Shown: positions 32,956-41,475 of the stretch, piece by piece | Numbering within the stretch: position 1 is the first letter of the stretch | Layout: every line of letters starts with the position of its first letter | DNA from: an uncultured Bacteroidales bacterium | GTDB lineage: Bacteria > Bacteroidota > Bacteroidia > Bacteroidales > Muribaculaceae | Direction of reading: 5' to 3' | Assembly: GCA_902781045.1 (NCBI GenBank) | Contig: CACZHT010000010.1 | Location: forward strand, 1-64,000 | DNA length: 64,000 bases | The notes under the pieces: model-generated | Seen by the model: the letters and a program-made list of their open reading frames with translations, nothing else | The model's database searches: none | What the model was told of the DNA's origin: nothing | Program-made: the position numbers and the translations under genes

Positions 32956-35196
32956 ATGAACAAGGCCTATATTTTGTCGGTTTTGGTGGCGCTGATGTGT
33001 TGCTGTGTGGCTAGTGCCGTTCCGGCCTGGCCGGGCTTGCACCACGTGCAGCAGCCTGATGGCAGTCGAGTCACCCTGCAGATCGTGGGTGATGAGTATT
33101 TCAATTATGTGCGCACGAGCGACGGATTCACCGTTGTGCGCACCGACGAGGGTGCTTATGAGTATGCGACTCTGCACGACGGCGTGCTTGTTGCATCGGG
33201 TGTCGTGGCGCACGACCAGGCGCAGCGCACCGTGGCAGAGCAGCGTCTGTTGGCCGAATTGCCTCGCAATCTGTTCAGCCGTGAGCAGTGTGATCGGGGG
33301 CGCGTGTTGCGTGCAAAACGTGATGCGCTCGGCTCGCGACGTGTTATCGATTACGCCAAATTCCGAGGTTTGGTGGTGCTCGTCGAGCCCAGCGATGTGA
33401 AGTTTCTGGCTGCCGATCCCGTTGCCTTCTACGGCGACATGATTAACACAGAGGGGTTTACTGGTTATCATCATCCCAGGGGGACGGATTGGTCTCTGGA
33501 GAAAGAATGGGTCGATTGTACGGGCTCGGTCCGAGACTATTATGCCGACAATTCGATGGGCATTTTCAAGCCGGTGTTTGACGTGGTCGGCCCTGTCAAG
33601 GTCAACCGTCCGGCCTGTGAGTTTCAGTCGAATAGTTATAGTATTTTTATGAATGTTGTGAATGAGATTAATCCTACTGTTGACTTCAGCAAGTATGATG
33701 TCGACAATAACGGTAAGATCGATTTGGTGTTTTTTCTGGTCGCCGGCACCGGAGCAAACTCCAGTCCCAATGATTCAGGCAATTTGTGGCCCTATCGTTC
33801 CAGCTTTTACACCTCCGCTAAGTTTGATGGGAAAGACTTGCGTGACTATGCTTGTACGACCGAGTTGTTGTATGACTCCAGTTATTCGATGATTGACGGC
33901 ATCGGCTCTTTCTGTCATGAGTTCAGCCACGTGCTGGGGCTGGCCGACCACTACGACACAGATGACGCCAGTTCGGGAGGCGGGAGCCAGACTCCCGGCG
34001 AATGGGATATCATGGCCGGCGGGAACTACTTGAACTACTCGATCACGCCGGCGGGTTATAGCATCTTTGAGCGCCATGCCCTGGGCTTTGGCAGTGCGTC
34101 GGTGATCAGTCAGACCGGCAGTTATCAGTTGGGCGCGGTCAACGAGGCTAATCATGGCTATATCTTGACCACGCCGGTCGCGCACGAGACGTTCATGCTT
34201 GAGAACCGTCAGCAAGCCGGCTGGGACCAGTATTTGCCGGGTCATGGCATGCTGATTTGGCGTGTTGACTCGACCGACACCAATGTTTGGAATAACAATA
34301 CAGTCAATGTCGACCCTAGCCATAATTATCTGGAACTGTTGCGTGCCGGCAATTCAGAGTATGAGCAGTCGGCCAGTGACCCCTTTCCGGGCACAATGGG
34401 CATCACTCACATCACCAATGACACCTATCCCTGCCTGCGCACTTGGGACAAGACGCAGAACAAGTATAATATTGTGAACATCCGCGAGGCCAATGGCATC
34501 GTCACTTTTGATGTCGTTGACAATGGCGATCACATCTGGTCGTCGCTGGTCGAAACCTTCGAGGGCATGCCTGTGATGACTACCAGTCCTACCAAGGGAG
34601 TCGAGGGTGTGTTCACCACATGGGATTTTGTTAAGAGTTTTGTCAAGGAACCGGGCAGTGACTACTGCATGGGCACCAAAGCCGTCGAGATGGTCTATCC
34701 TAGCCTGTTCTCTATGGCTGCACCCATTTATTATAACATTCAAGAGGTGAGTTACGACATCTACAACACATCGAGTATTACGGCCAAGATGGGTCTGGCC
34801 TATTCACTCGACGAGGGTGCGACTTGGACTAAGGCTAAGAATGTCATGGGAAGTACCGACATCTCGGTACCAGCCTCGACACGCACTTCCTGCAACTGGC
34901 TTGTCCCTGTGACCAACAAGCAAGCCGTTCAGATTCGTGTCGTTCAGAACTCTAGCAGTAAGACGGTTCCGGTCTATGTCGACAACTTCACCGTTTATTA
35001 CACCGGTGAGCAAGGCGGGGGGCTCAAGGGGGATGTAAATGGTGACGGCAAGGTTGACATCGGCGATGTCAATGCGTTGATTAACATGATGTTGGGCAAA
35101 GTCCCAATAACTGAAATTGCCGATGTTGATGGTGACGGCAGTGTCGGCATCGGCGATGTCAATGTTGTGATCAACGTGATGTTGGGCAAGGAGTAA
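32956..35196 (+). CDS. Secreted M6-family metalloprotease with dockerin-like C-terminus
   Basis: A 746-residue exported protease. A signal peptide ends about residue 21 (CCCVASA). The M6 (immune-inhibitor-A-like) catalytic domain spans about 130-430, with the zinc site CHEFSHVLGLADHYD (His321, Glu322, His325) and the downstream GEWDIMAGGNY turn. A jelly-roll-like beta domain covers about 535-680. Two dockerin-like repeats (DVNGDGKVDIGDVNALIN and DVDGDGSVGIGDVNVVIN) close the protein. The family cleaves host or secreted proteins. ATG 32956 is preferred over the upstream frame to 32917 because the latter overlaps the palindrome and lacks a leader-like N-terminus. Confidence 0.92.
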   Translation: MNKAYILSVLVALMCCCVASAVPAWPGLHHVQQPDGSRVTLQIVGDEYFNYVRTSDGFTVVRTDEGAYEYATLHDGVLVASGVVAHDQAQRTVAEQRLLAELPRNLFSREQCDRGRVLRAKRDALGSRRVIDYAKFRGLVVLVEPSDVKFLAADPVAFYGDMINTEGFTGYHHPRGTDWSLEKEWVDCTGSVRDYYADNSMGIFKPVFDVVGPVKVNRPACEFQSNSYSIFMNVVNEINPTVDFSKYDVDNNGKIDLVFFLVAGTGANSSPNDSGNLWPYRSSFYTSAKFDGKDLRDYACTTELLYDSSYSMIDGIGSFCHEFSHVLGLADHYDTDDASSGGGSQTPGEWDIMAGGNYLNYSITPAGYSIFERHALGFGSASVISQTGSYQLGAVNEANHGYILTTPVAHETFMLENRQQAGWDQYLPGHGMLIWRVDSTDTNVWNNNTVNVDPSHNYLELLRAGNSEYEQSASDPFPGTMGITHITNDTYPCLRTWDKTQNKYNIVNIREANGIVTFDVVDNGDHIWSSLVETFEGMPVMTTSPTKGVEGVFTTWDFVKSFVKEPGSDYCMGTKAVEMVYPSLFSMAAPIYYNIQEVSYDIYNTSSITAKMGLAYSLDEGATWTKAKNVMGSTDISVPASTRTSCNWLVPVTNKQAVQIRVVQNSSSKTVPVYVDNFTVYYTGEQGGGLKGDVNGDGKVDIGDVNALINMMLGKVPITEIADVDGDGSVGIGDVNVVINVMLGKE

Positions 35197-35216
35197 TGTA
35201 ACTTACGCTTTATAGG

Positions 35217-35255
35217 GCGGAGCGGGGAGGTAATCACCCGCTCCGCTTTGATTTT
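35217..35255 (+). terminator. Terminator of the M6 protease gene
   Basis: GCGGAGCGGG (35217-35226) pairs perfectly with CCCGCTCCGC (35237-35246), followed by TTTGATTTT. The rest of 35256-35741 holds a MITE-like element and the amidase promoter, no gene. Confidence 0.9.
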
Positions 35256-35346
35256 GACAATCGTGATGTTCATGATTTTGTAACATAGTAGAACCGTCCC
35301 TTTTGTTGCATTGTGTCGTTCAGCCCCACCCCTCACCCCTCCCCTG

Positions 35347-35498
35347 AAGGCTGCTGAAAAAGTAATAAACCGCGAATTACGCGAATGAAACGCGAACCTT
35401 TAGCTCGCAACCGAACGGGCGCAATATTTCTTGAATATAGTTTGAAATATCCATCGTTAAGCAAATCAATTATTTGCCTGTACTTTTTCAGCGGCCTC
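35347..35498. mobile_element. MITE-like element, copy 2
   Basis: A 152-bp relative of the element at 23672-23840. The right terminal repeat TACTTTTTCAGCGGCCTC (35481-35498) is identical, and the left one has two changes (AAGGCTGCTGAAAAAGTA, 35347-35364). The internal blocks ACCGCGAATTACGCGAAT and AAGCAAATCAATTATTTGCC are shared, while the middle differs in length and sequence. Confidence 0.8.
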
Positions 35499-35704
35499 CC
35501 CTGCTAGGGAAGGGGAAAGAGATTACAATCTGTTGGCACATTACCGAACTTGCTCTACTGCTCTACTGTCTTACTGCCAAAATCTTCATCAGATGTTCGA
35601 TATTGTGTGTGGCAAATTGCTGAAAAACTGTAGTTAAACATTAAATAATGTTTAAAACGATGATTTAATAAGGTGTTTGTTTTTCTGTTTCGTTGAGATT
35701 GTTG

Positions 35705-35712
35705 TATTTTTG
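35705..35712 (+). promoter_or_regulatory. Promoter -7 box of the recycling-locus amidase
   Basis: TATTTTTG, 29 bp before the ATG at 35742. A TTTG at 35676-35679 is 25 bp upstream, longer than the ideal spacing. It is the first recognisable promoter of the peptidoglycan recycling block. Confidence 0.55.
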
Positions 35713-35741
35713 TAGATTGAAAAAAGAAGATTTAAAAGAAT

Positions 35742-38700
35742 ATGACAATGGATAGGACTAAAACAACTCGTCGGATGATGGCACTGGCACTGGCCGCCGC
35801 AATGGGGTGTGGCGTGCTGCAGGCACAGGAGATTGTCGACGAGGCGCATGTGAACAGTGTGCAGCAGGTGGTGCGGGCATTCTTGCCCGCCAATATGGGT
35901 ATAGGACAACTCAAGGCCAACGCCGTGGTTGATGAAGGTGATGAAGTGGTGGTGGACCTGAGCGAGAATTTTGCCGATGTGCCGTTCACCAAGGCCTCGA
36001 TTGAGCAGCTGAAGGAGGACATCAAGCGCGCCCTGGGCACCGATCAAGACGTTCGCCTGACCATCGCCGGCAACGACATCGACAACTACTTCGCCGACTT
36101 CGACACCGACTACAAGCGCAGTCACACGCCATTCATCACCGAGGTCGACCAGCACCGTCACTACAAGAAGGCTCTGGACGGCAATATCGTGGCCGTGTGG
36201 CCCAGCCACGGCTGGTACTTCGAGCCTTACCTCAACCGCTGGGAGTGGCAGCGCGCCCGCATGTTCCAGACGGTCGAGGATATGTACACGCACAGTTACA
36301 TGATTCCGTTCATCATGCCCATGCTCGAGAACGCTGGTGCCTATGTCTGGGACGCACGTGAGCGCGACACCCACAACTTCGGTGCGGTGGTCGACAACGA
36401 CGGCGGGCAGGCTCAGACGGGCTACGCCGAGCGTAACGGCAAGCAGAAGTGGGAGGCCGGTCAAGGAACGGGCTTCTCATTCGCCCGTGCTACCTATAAG
36501 GACTTTGAGAATCCGTTTGAGGAAGGCACATTCCGTCAGGTCAAGGCCATCAAGGACAAGAAGAAAGTCTCGACTGCCTCATGGAGCGTCGACATGCCCG
36601 AGGCAGGCACATTTGCCCTCTATATCAGCTACAAGACCCTGCCCAAGAGCGTCAAGGACGCTCTATACACGGTCAACTCGCTCGACGGCACGCGGCAGTT
36701 CAAGGTCGACCAGACCATGGGTGGCGGCGTGTGGGTCTATCTGGGCATGTTCCAGCTGGCCAAGGGCATGAACAAAGACCTGGTCGTGCTCTCAAACTAC
36801 AGCGATGACAAGGACGGCATCATCACCGCCGACGCTATCCGCGTGGGCGGCGGCAAGGGCAACATCGTGCGCCGTGTGGCATTGCCCACAGAGGAGAACA
36901 AAGCCATCGCAGCCAAGAACAAGGACGAGAAGTACCTGGGTCGTGAGGATATGGAATACAAGTATGTGGGCAGTGGCGATCATCCCTGGTTCCACATCGG
37001 TTCGCGCTACTATCTGCAGTGGGCCGGCTTCCCCCACCAGGTCTACTCGACCAGCGACGGCATCAACGACTATGTGGACGACTACCGCAGCCGTGGCGAG
37101 TGGGTCAACTATCTGGCCGGTGGCAGCAGTGTGCTGCCCAATAAGCCGGGCCTGAACATCCCTGTCGACGTGTCGTTCTGCCTGCACACCGATGCCGGCA
37201 CCACGCCCAACGACGACATCATAGGCACCCTGCTCATCTATTGCACCACTAAGGACGGCAAGCGCTTCGGCAAATATGAGAACGGCACACCGCGCGAGCT
37301 CTCGCGGCAGTTTGCCGACATCGTCTCGACCGAGGTTGTGGGCGACATCCGTGCCAAGTGGGAACCCAACTGGACGCGCCGTGGCATGTGGGACAAGTCG
37401 TACTATGAGGCACGTGTGCCCGAGGTGCCAGCCCTGCTCATGGAGCTGCTCTCGCACCAGAACTTTGCCGACATGAAGTATGGTCTGGATCCGATGTTCC
37501 GCTTCGATGTGAGCCGAGCCATCTACAAGGGCATCCTCAAGTTCATTGCCAAGCGCGACCACCGCGACTATATGGTGCAGCCACTTCCTGTCAACTCGTT
37601 TGAGATCAGTGAGGCTTCGTCGCCCGGCACCTTCCTGCTCACTTGGGAACCCACCAAGGATGACCTCTCGACGGGTGCCGACCCCAAGCAGTATGTGGTG
37701 CTTGAGCAGGTGGGTCGCGATGGCGGCTTCAAAGAGGTTGCCGTCACTCCCGACCCGCAATATTTGGCCCGCGTCAACGACAACAAGATCCACTCCTACA
37801 AGATCATTGCCATGAACGATGGCGGTCGCAGCTTCCCGAGCGAGACTTTGTCGCTGGGCATCGCCCCCAACAGCAAGGGCACCGTGATGGTGGTCAATGG
37901 TTTCACCCGTGTGAGTGGCCCCGACTGGTTTGACGGTGACAAGATTGCCGGCTTCTACGACGAGAAGGATCACGGTGTGCCCTATATGCAGCAAATCAAC
38001 TACCTGGGCTCGCAGCACGAGTTCCGTCGCCACCTTGACTGGCGTGACGACGACGCGCCGGGCTTCGGAGCCTGCCGCAGCAACCACGAGACCGAGGTCA
38101 TCGCCGGCAACACGTTTGACTATCCTGCCGTTCACGGCGAGGCCATCATGCAGGCCGGCTACTCGTTTGTCTCGAGCAGTGTGCAGGCTGTCGAAAACAA
38201 TCCGGGGACCCTCAATGGTTATAAGACACTGGACCTCATCTTGGGCAAGCAGAAGGAGATTCCCACTGGCCGTGGTGTCAAGCCCTCACGCTTCAAGGCC
38301 TTCACGCCCCGGCTGATGGATGCCGTGCGCTCGTTCACCCAGCAGGGAGGCTCGGTGCTGGTGAGCGGTGCCTACGTCGGCACCGACATCTGGGACAAGG
38401 ACAGTGTCAACCAGGCCGAGACCAGCTTTGCCAAGAATGTGCTGGGGTTCCAGTGGGTTGATCGCTCGGCCACATTGCGTGGCGAGGCCTACACTGTGCC
38501 CACGCCAGGCAATCTGCTCACCGATGGTGACAAGTTCCAGTTCTGCAACCAACTGAACGACAAGCTCTATGCCGTCGAGTCGCCTGATGCCATCAAGGCC
38601 AGCGACGACCGTGGCCACACCTTCATGCGCTACAGCGAGAACAACATTCCTGCCGGCGTGGTGAGCGACCGCTATGGCTACCGCACTGTGGTCATGGGCT

Positions 38701-38777
38701 TCCCCTTTGAGGTCATGACCGATGCAGCCCAGCGCAACCACCTGATGCAGTCCATCCTCAACTTTTTCAACAAATAG
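35742..38777 (+). CDS. Exported N-acetylmuramoyl-L-alanine amidase with inserted golvesin-like domain
   Basis: A 1011-residue secreted protein often labelled xanthan lyase in this group. A signal peptide ends LQAQ (about 29). An Amidase_3 fold is split by an insertion. Ligands are His156 (VWPSHGWYF) and Glu179; helix and strand IMPMLENAGAYVWDARERDT follow. A golvesin-C-terminal-like domain occupies about 275-370 (SWSVDMPEAGTFALYISY...ITADAIRVGGG). The amidase then resumes with His482 (SFCLHTDAGT) and catalytic Glu568 (ALLMELLSHQN). A fibronectin-III-like domain (about 615-705) and a C-terminal alpha/beta domain (about 710-1011) close it. It would remove stem peptides from glycan strands, making the naked glycan needed by SpoIID and NamZ. 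It is first in the recycling block. Confidence 0.85.
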   Translation: MTMDRTKTTRRMMALALAAAMGCGVLQAQEIVDEAHVNSVQQVVRAFLPANMGIGQLKANAVVDEGDEVVVDLSENFADVPFTKASIEQLKEDIKRALGTDQDVRLTIAGNDIDNYFADFDTDYKRSHTPFITEVDQHRHYKKALDGNIVAVWPSHGWYFEPYLNRWEWQRARMFQTVEDMYTHSYMIPFIMPMLENAGAYVWDARERDTHNFGAVVDNDGGQAQTGYAERNGKQKWEAGQGTGFSFARATYKDFENPFEEGTFRQVKAIKDKKKVSTASWSVDMPEAGTFALYISYKTLPKSVKDALYTVNSLDGTRQFKVDQTMGGGVWVYLGMFQLAKGMNKDLVVLSNYSDDKDGIITADAIRVGGGKGNIVRRVALPTEENKAIAAKNKDEKYLGREDMEYKYVGSGDHPWFHIGSRYYLQWAGFPHQVYSTSDGINDYVDDYRSRGEWVNYLAGGSSVLPNKPGLNIPVDVSFCLHTDAGTTPNDDIIGTLLIYCTTKDGKRFGKYENGTPRELSRQFADIVSTEVVGDIRAKWEPNWTRRGMWDKSYYEARVPEVPALLMELLSHQNFADMKYGLDPMFRFDVSRAIYKGILKFIAKRDHRDYMVQPLPVNSFEISEASSPGTFLLTWEPTKDDLSTGADPKQYVVLEQVGRDGGFKEVAVTPDPQYLARVNDNKIHSYKIIAMNDGGRSFPSETLSLGIAPNSKGTVMVVNGFTRVSGPDWFDGDKIAGFYDEKDHGVPYMQQINYLGSQHEFRRHLDWRDDDAPGFGACRSNHETEVIAGNTFDYPAVHGEAIMQAGYSFVSSSVQAVENNPGTLNGYKTLDLILGKQKEIPTGRGVKPSRFKAFTPRLMDAVRSFTQQGGSVLVSGAYVGTDIWDKDSVNQAETSFAKNVLGFQWVDRSATLRGEAYTVPTPGNLLTDGDKFQFCNQLNDKLYAVESPDAIKASDDRGHTFMRYSENNIPAGVVSDRYGYRTVVMGFPFEVMTDAAQRNHLMQSILNFFNK

Positions 38778-38815
38778 TCTAGATAGTCTAGAATTTCTAT
38801 AACATCTAGGGCATC
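38778..38815. repeat. CTAGA-type intergenic repeat (copy 1)
   Basis: A run of TAGTCTAGA and ATCTAGGGCATC motifs between the amidase and glycosyltransferase genes. It is related to the elements at 40312-40347 and 46592-46650 in the same locus. Confidence 0.55.
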
Positions 38816-38840
38816 AAGAAAAACAAAATAATAAAACATA

Positions 38841-40316
38841 ATGAAAAGAATTGATTGCTTTATCCCGTTTGTCAGTGCCGAGCAGGCCGGACAGACCGTC
38901 GAGAACCTGAAGGCCGAGGGCCTGGTGGCTAACATCTATCTGCTGGCCGGTGACAATGCCGAGGCTCCCGTCGAGGGATGCCAGGTGCTCAAGGTCAAGA
39001 ACCTGACCGCCAGCGAGACCATGCGCACCATCGCCGGCCATGTGCAGAGCGACTATGCCATGCTCTACACCAAGTACAACACGCTCAAGTTCGCTCCGTT
39101 TGCCGTCGAGCGATTTGTCAAGTTGGCCGATGACAGTGGTGCGGGCATGCTTTATGCCGACCACTACAACGTCACCGACAAGGGTGCCGTCAAGGCTCCG
39201 GTGATTGACTACCAGATGGGCTCGCTGCGCGACGACTTTGATTTCGGGTCGGTGCTGCTGTTCTGCGGCTGCTGCCTGAAGAAGGCCGCCCAGGCGATGA
39301 AGGCCGACTATGAGCACGCCGGCCTGTATGACCTGCGCCTGAAACTGTCGCAGTTTGCCGACATCTGCCACATCAACGAGTATCTCTATAGCGATGTCGA
39401 GCTTGACACGCGCAAGAGCGGCGAGAAGATTTTCGACTATGTCGACCCGCGCAACCGTGGCCGCCAAATTGAGATGGAGGCCGCCTGCACCGAGCATCTC
39501 AAGGAGATTGGTGGCTACCTGGCTCCCGAGGTCGACGGGAAACCCAACTTCCGGCACATCGAGTTTGACCAGGGCGACTTTGAGGTCGAGGCTACGGTGA
39601 TGATTCCGGTGCGCAACCGCATCCGCACCATCCGCGATGCCATCGACAGTGTGCTGAAGCAGAAGACAACCTTCAAGTTCAACCTCATGGTGGTGGACAA
39701 CTTCTCGACCGACGGCACACGCGAGGCCATCGCCGAGTATGACGACCCGCGCCTGATTCACATCATTGCCGACTACTATGATATGGGTATCGGTGGCTAC
39801 TGGAACCTGGCGGCTCATCACGAGAAGGCCGGCAAGTTCATTGTGCAGCTCGACAGCGATGACATGTACAAGGACGAGAACACGCTGCAGACGATGGTCA
39901 ACGCCTTCTATGAGCAGAATGTGGCGATGGTCGTTGGCACCTATCTGATGACCGACATCGACTGCAACCCCATCCCACCGGGCGTGATCGACCACAAGGA
40001 GTGGACACCCGAGAACGGACGCAACAACGCCTTGCGCATCAACGGACTGGGTGCACCGCGTGCCTTCTACACCCCCGTGTTGCGAGCCGTCAAGATTCCG
40101 AACACCAGCTACGGCGAGGACTATGCCCTGGGATTGAACATTTCGCGCACCTATCAGATTGGCCGCGTCTACGAGCCGGTCTATCTGTGTCGACGCTGGG
40201 ACGACAACAGCGATGCCAGCCTCGATGTCGAGAAGATGAACCGCAACAACCTCTACAAGGACCGCATCCGCACATGGGAGTTGCAGGCCCGCATCAAGAT
40301 GAACAAGAAAGACTAG
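38841..40316 (+). CDS. GT2-family glycosyltransferase
   Basis: A 491-residue protein without signal peptide or membrane helix, so cytoplasmic. The N-terminal ~240 residues are a divergent GT-A-like domain (RIDCFIPFVSAEQAGQTVENLKAEG). The C-terminal half is a typical GT2 domain: VEATVMIPVRNRIRTIRDAIDSVLKQ, NLMVVDNFSTDGT, the D-x-D region FIVQLDSDDMYKDE, and a late GEDYALGL motif with the probable catalytic acid. The donor and acceptor are unknown. It lies between the amidase and DUF4922 genes on the same strand (63 and 48 bp gaps), so it probably belongs to the peptidoglycan recycling unit. A role as a nucleotide-sugar binding or modifying enzyme there is inference. Confidence 0.85.
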   Translation: MKRIDCFIPFVSAEQAGQTVENLKAEGLVANIYLLAGDNAEAPVEGCQVLKVKNLTASETMRTIAGHVQSDYAMLYTKYNTLKFAPFAVERFVKLADDSGAGMLYADHYNVTDKGAVKAPVIDYQMGSLRDDFDFGSVLLFCGCCLKKAAQAMKADYEHAGLYDLRLKLSQFADICHINEYLYSDVELDTRKSGEKIFDYVDPRNRGRQIEMEAACTEHLKEIGGYLAPEVDGKPNFRHIEFDQGDFEVEATVMIPVRNRIRTIRDAIDSVLKQKTTFKFNLMVVDNFSTDGTREAIAEYDDPRLIHIIADYYDMGIGGYWNLAAHHEKAGKFIVQLDSDDMYKDENTLQTMVNAFYEQNVAMVVGTYLMTDIDCNPIPPGVIDHKEWTPENGRNNALRINGLGAPRAFYTPVLRAVKIPNTSYGEDYALGLNISRTYQIGRVYEPVYLCRRWDDNSDASLDVEKMNRNNLYKDRIRTWELQARIKMNKKD

Positions 40317-40347
40317 TCCAGAATCTCTAGAAAATCTAGACTAGCTT
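40312..40347. repeat. CTAGA-type intergenic hairpin (copy 2)
   Basis: CTAGTC + AGA and TCT + GACTAG pair across about 12 nt with one mismatch (40313-40344), followed by CTTTT. It overlaps the stop of the glycosyltransferase gene and could attenuate transcription between the two genes. Confidence 0.6.
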
Positions 40348-40364
40348 TTCAAAATAAACTAAAG

Positions 40365-41315
40365 ATGAAACTGAGTGAGCAAATCGATGCACTGATTGAC
40401 CGCCAGCTGAGCCAATGGCCGCTGGTGCGCGACAACTATGCCGCCCTCGAGCGGGCGGCGTTGCGCAGTGTGTCGCTGGCTCACAGCGAGGTCATCTTGC
40501 AGCACAACCCGGAGCGGCGCCGCTCGAGTGCCGCCCGGGTCGATGCCGCCTCACTGGCGGCGCGACCCTGCTTCTTGTGCCGCGAGCACCAACCGGCCGA
40601 GCAAGAAACAGTGGAGTGGGGCGGGGCCTACAAGATTCAGGTCAACCCTTATCCCATCTTCCCATCGCACCTGACTATCGCCGCGCTCGAGCACATGCCG
40701 CAACGGTTGCTGCCCCGTCGCATCGACCACATGCTGCAACTGGCCGAGTTGTTGCCCGACTGGGTACTGTTCTACAACGGACCGCAGTGTGGGGCGTCGG
40801 CTCCCGACCACATGCACTTCCAGGCGGGGTGTAAGGGCTTCTTGCCCCTGTGCGACGAGGTGCTTGACCCCGCGTTGTGGCCCGATGACGAGCGCATCGA
40901 GGCCACGGGCGACGGATTCATCGGCATGACGCAGCGGCTTGACCGTCCGCTGTTCTTCATCCGCTGTGAGCGGCGCGAGCTGGCGGGTTTCTATCTGGCG
41001 CGGTTGCAGTTGGCCATGATGCAGGCATGTGGCAGCGGCGACGAGCCGATGCAGAACCTGCTGTGCTGGCAAGATGGCGACTATAGCAACATCGTGGTGT
41101 TTCCGCGCCGCAAGCATCGGCCTGACTGCTATGGCGAAGGCGAGGGGCAGCGGTTGCTCAGTCCGGCCTCGGTCGACATGGGTGGCGTGTGGGCGTGTGC
41201 CATGCGCCGCGACTACGACACCCTCACTGCCTTGCAGCTGCAGGCCCTCTACGACGAACTCTGTGCCGACAATGCTACCCTGGTGCACATCATCGACCAC
41301 TTCTATCAAACCTGA
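40365..41315 (+). CDS. DUF4922 HIT-like (GalT-type) protein
   Basis: A 316-residue cytoplasmic protein of the HIT/GalT nucleotidyltransferase superfamily (DUF4922). Visible marks are a CFLC pair (69-72), the GalT-like stretch IQVNPYPIFPSHLTIAALEHMPQ (91-113), and the HIT triad ASAPDHMHFQAG with His149 and His151 and Gln153 following. Relatives such as GalT, ApaH-type hydrolases and plant GDP-galactose phosphorylase use the central His as a nucleotidyl carrier. Position in the recycling block suggests a sugar-1-phosphate or nucleotide-sugar substrate, possibly an amino sugar; this is inference and the true reaction is unknown. Confidence 0.82.
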   Translation: MKLSEQIDALIDRQLSQWPLVRDNYAALERAALRSVSLAHSEVILQHNPERRRSSAARVDAASLAARPCFLCREHQPAEQETVEWGGAYKIQVNPYPIFPSHLTIAALEHMPQRLLPRRIDHMLQLAELLPDWVLFYNGPQCGASAPDHMHFQAGCKGFLPLCDEVLDPALWPDDERIEATGDGFIGMTQRLDRPLFFIRCERRELAGFYLARLQLAMMQACGSGDEPMQNLLCWQDGDYSNIVVFPRRKHRPDCYGEGEGQRLLSPASVDMGGVWACAMRRDYDTLTALQLQALYDELCADNATLVHIIDHFYQT

Positions 41316-41353
41316 AATGTAATGGATAATGAAACAAGGGCATATCAGACACC

Positions 41354-41436
41354 CGGCTCCCTTTCTATCTTAGGAGGGGAGCTGAGGCAGCCGGTCATAC
41401 CACCACCAACCCCTCCTATCTTAGGAGGGGAGTTGG
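41354..41436. repeat. Two short CTCC-TATCTTAGGAGG hairpins
   Basis: Two copies of a small hairpin (about 41361-41384 and 41408-41434) share TATCTTAGGAGGGGAG. Both lie just upstream of the SpoIID gene. They match the type of GC-rich stem repeats scattered between genes in this genome. Confidence 0.65.
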
Positions 41437-41475
41437 CAATACATGAAACGAAGTAAACTACTAAACCGAACGAAT

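Noticed and set aside
36792..38135. 447-codon antisense frame within the amidase gene (and similar frames at 49535-50782 and 60099-61391)
   Set aside because: All mirror conserved genes codon for codon and show no recognisable protein features.
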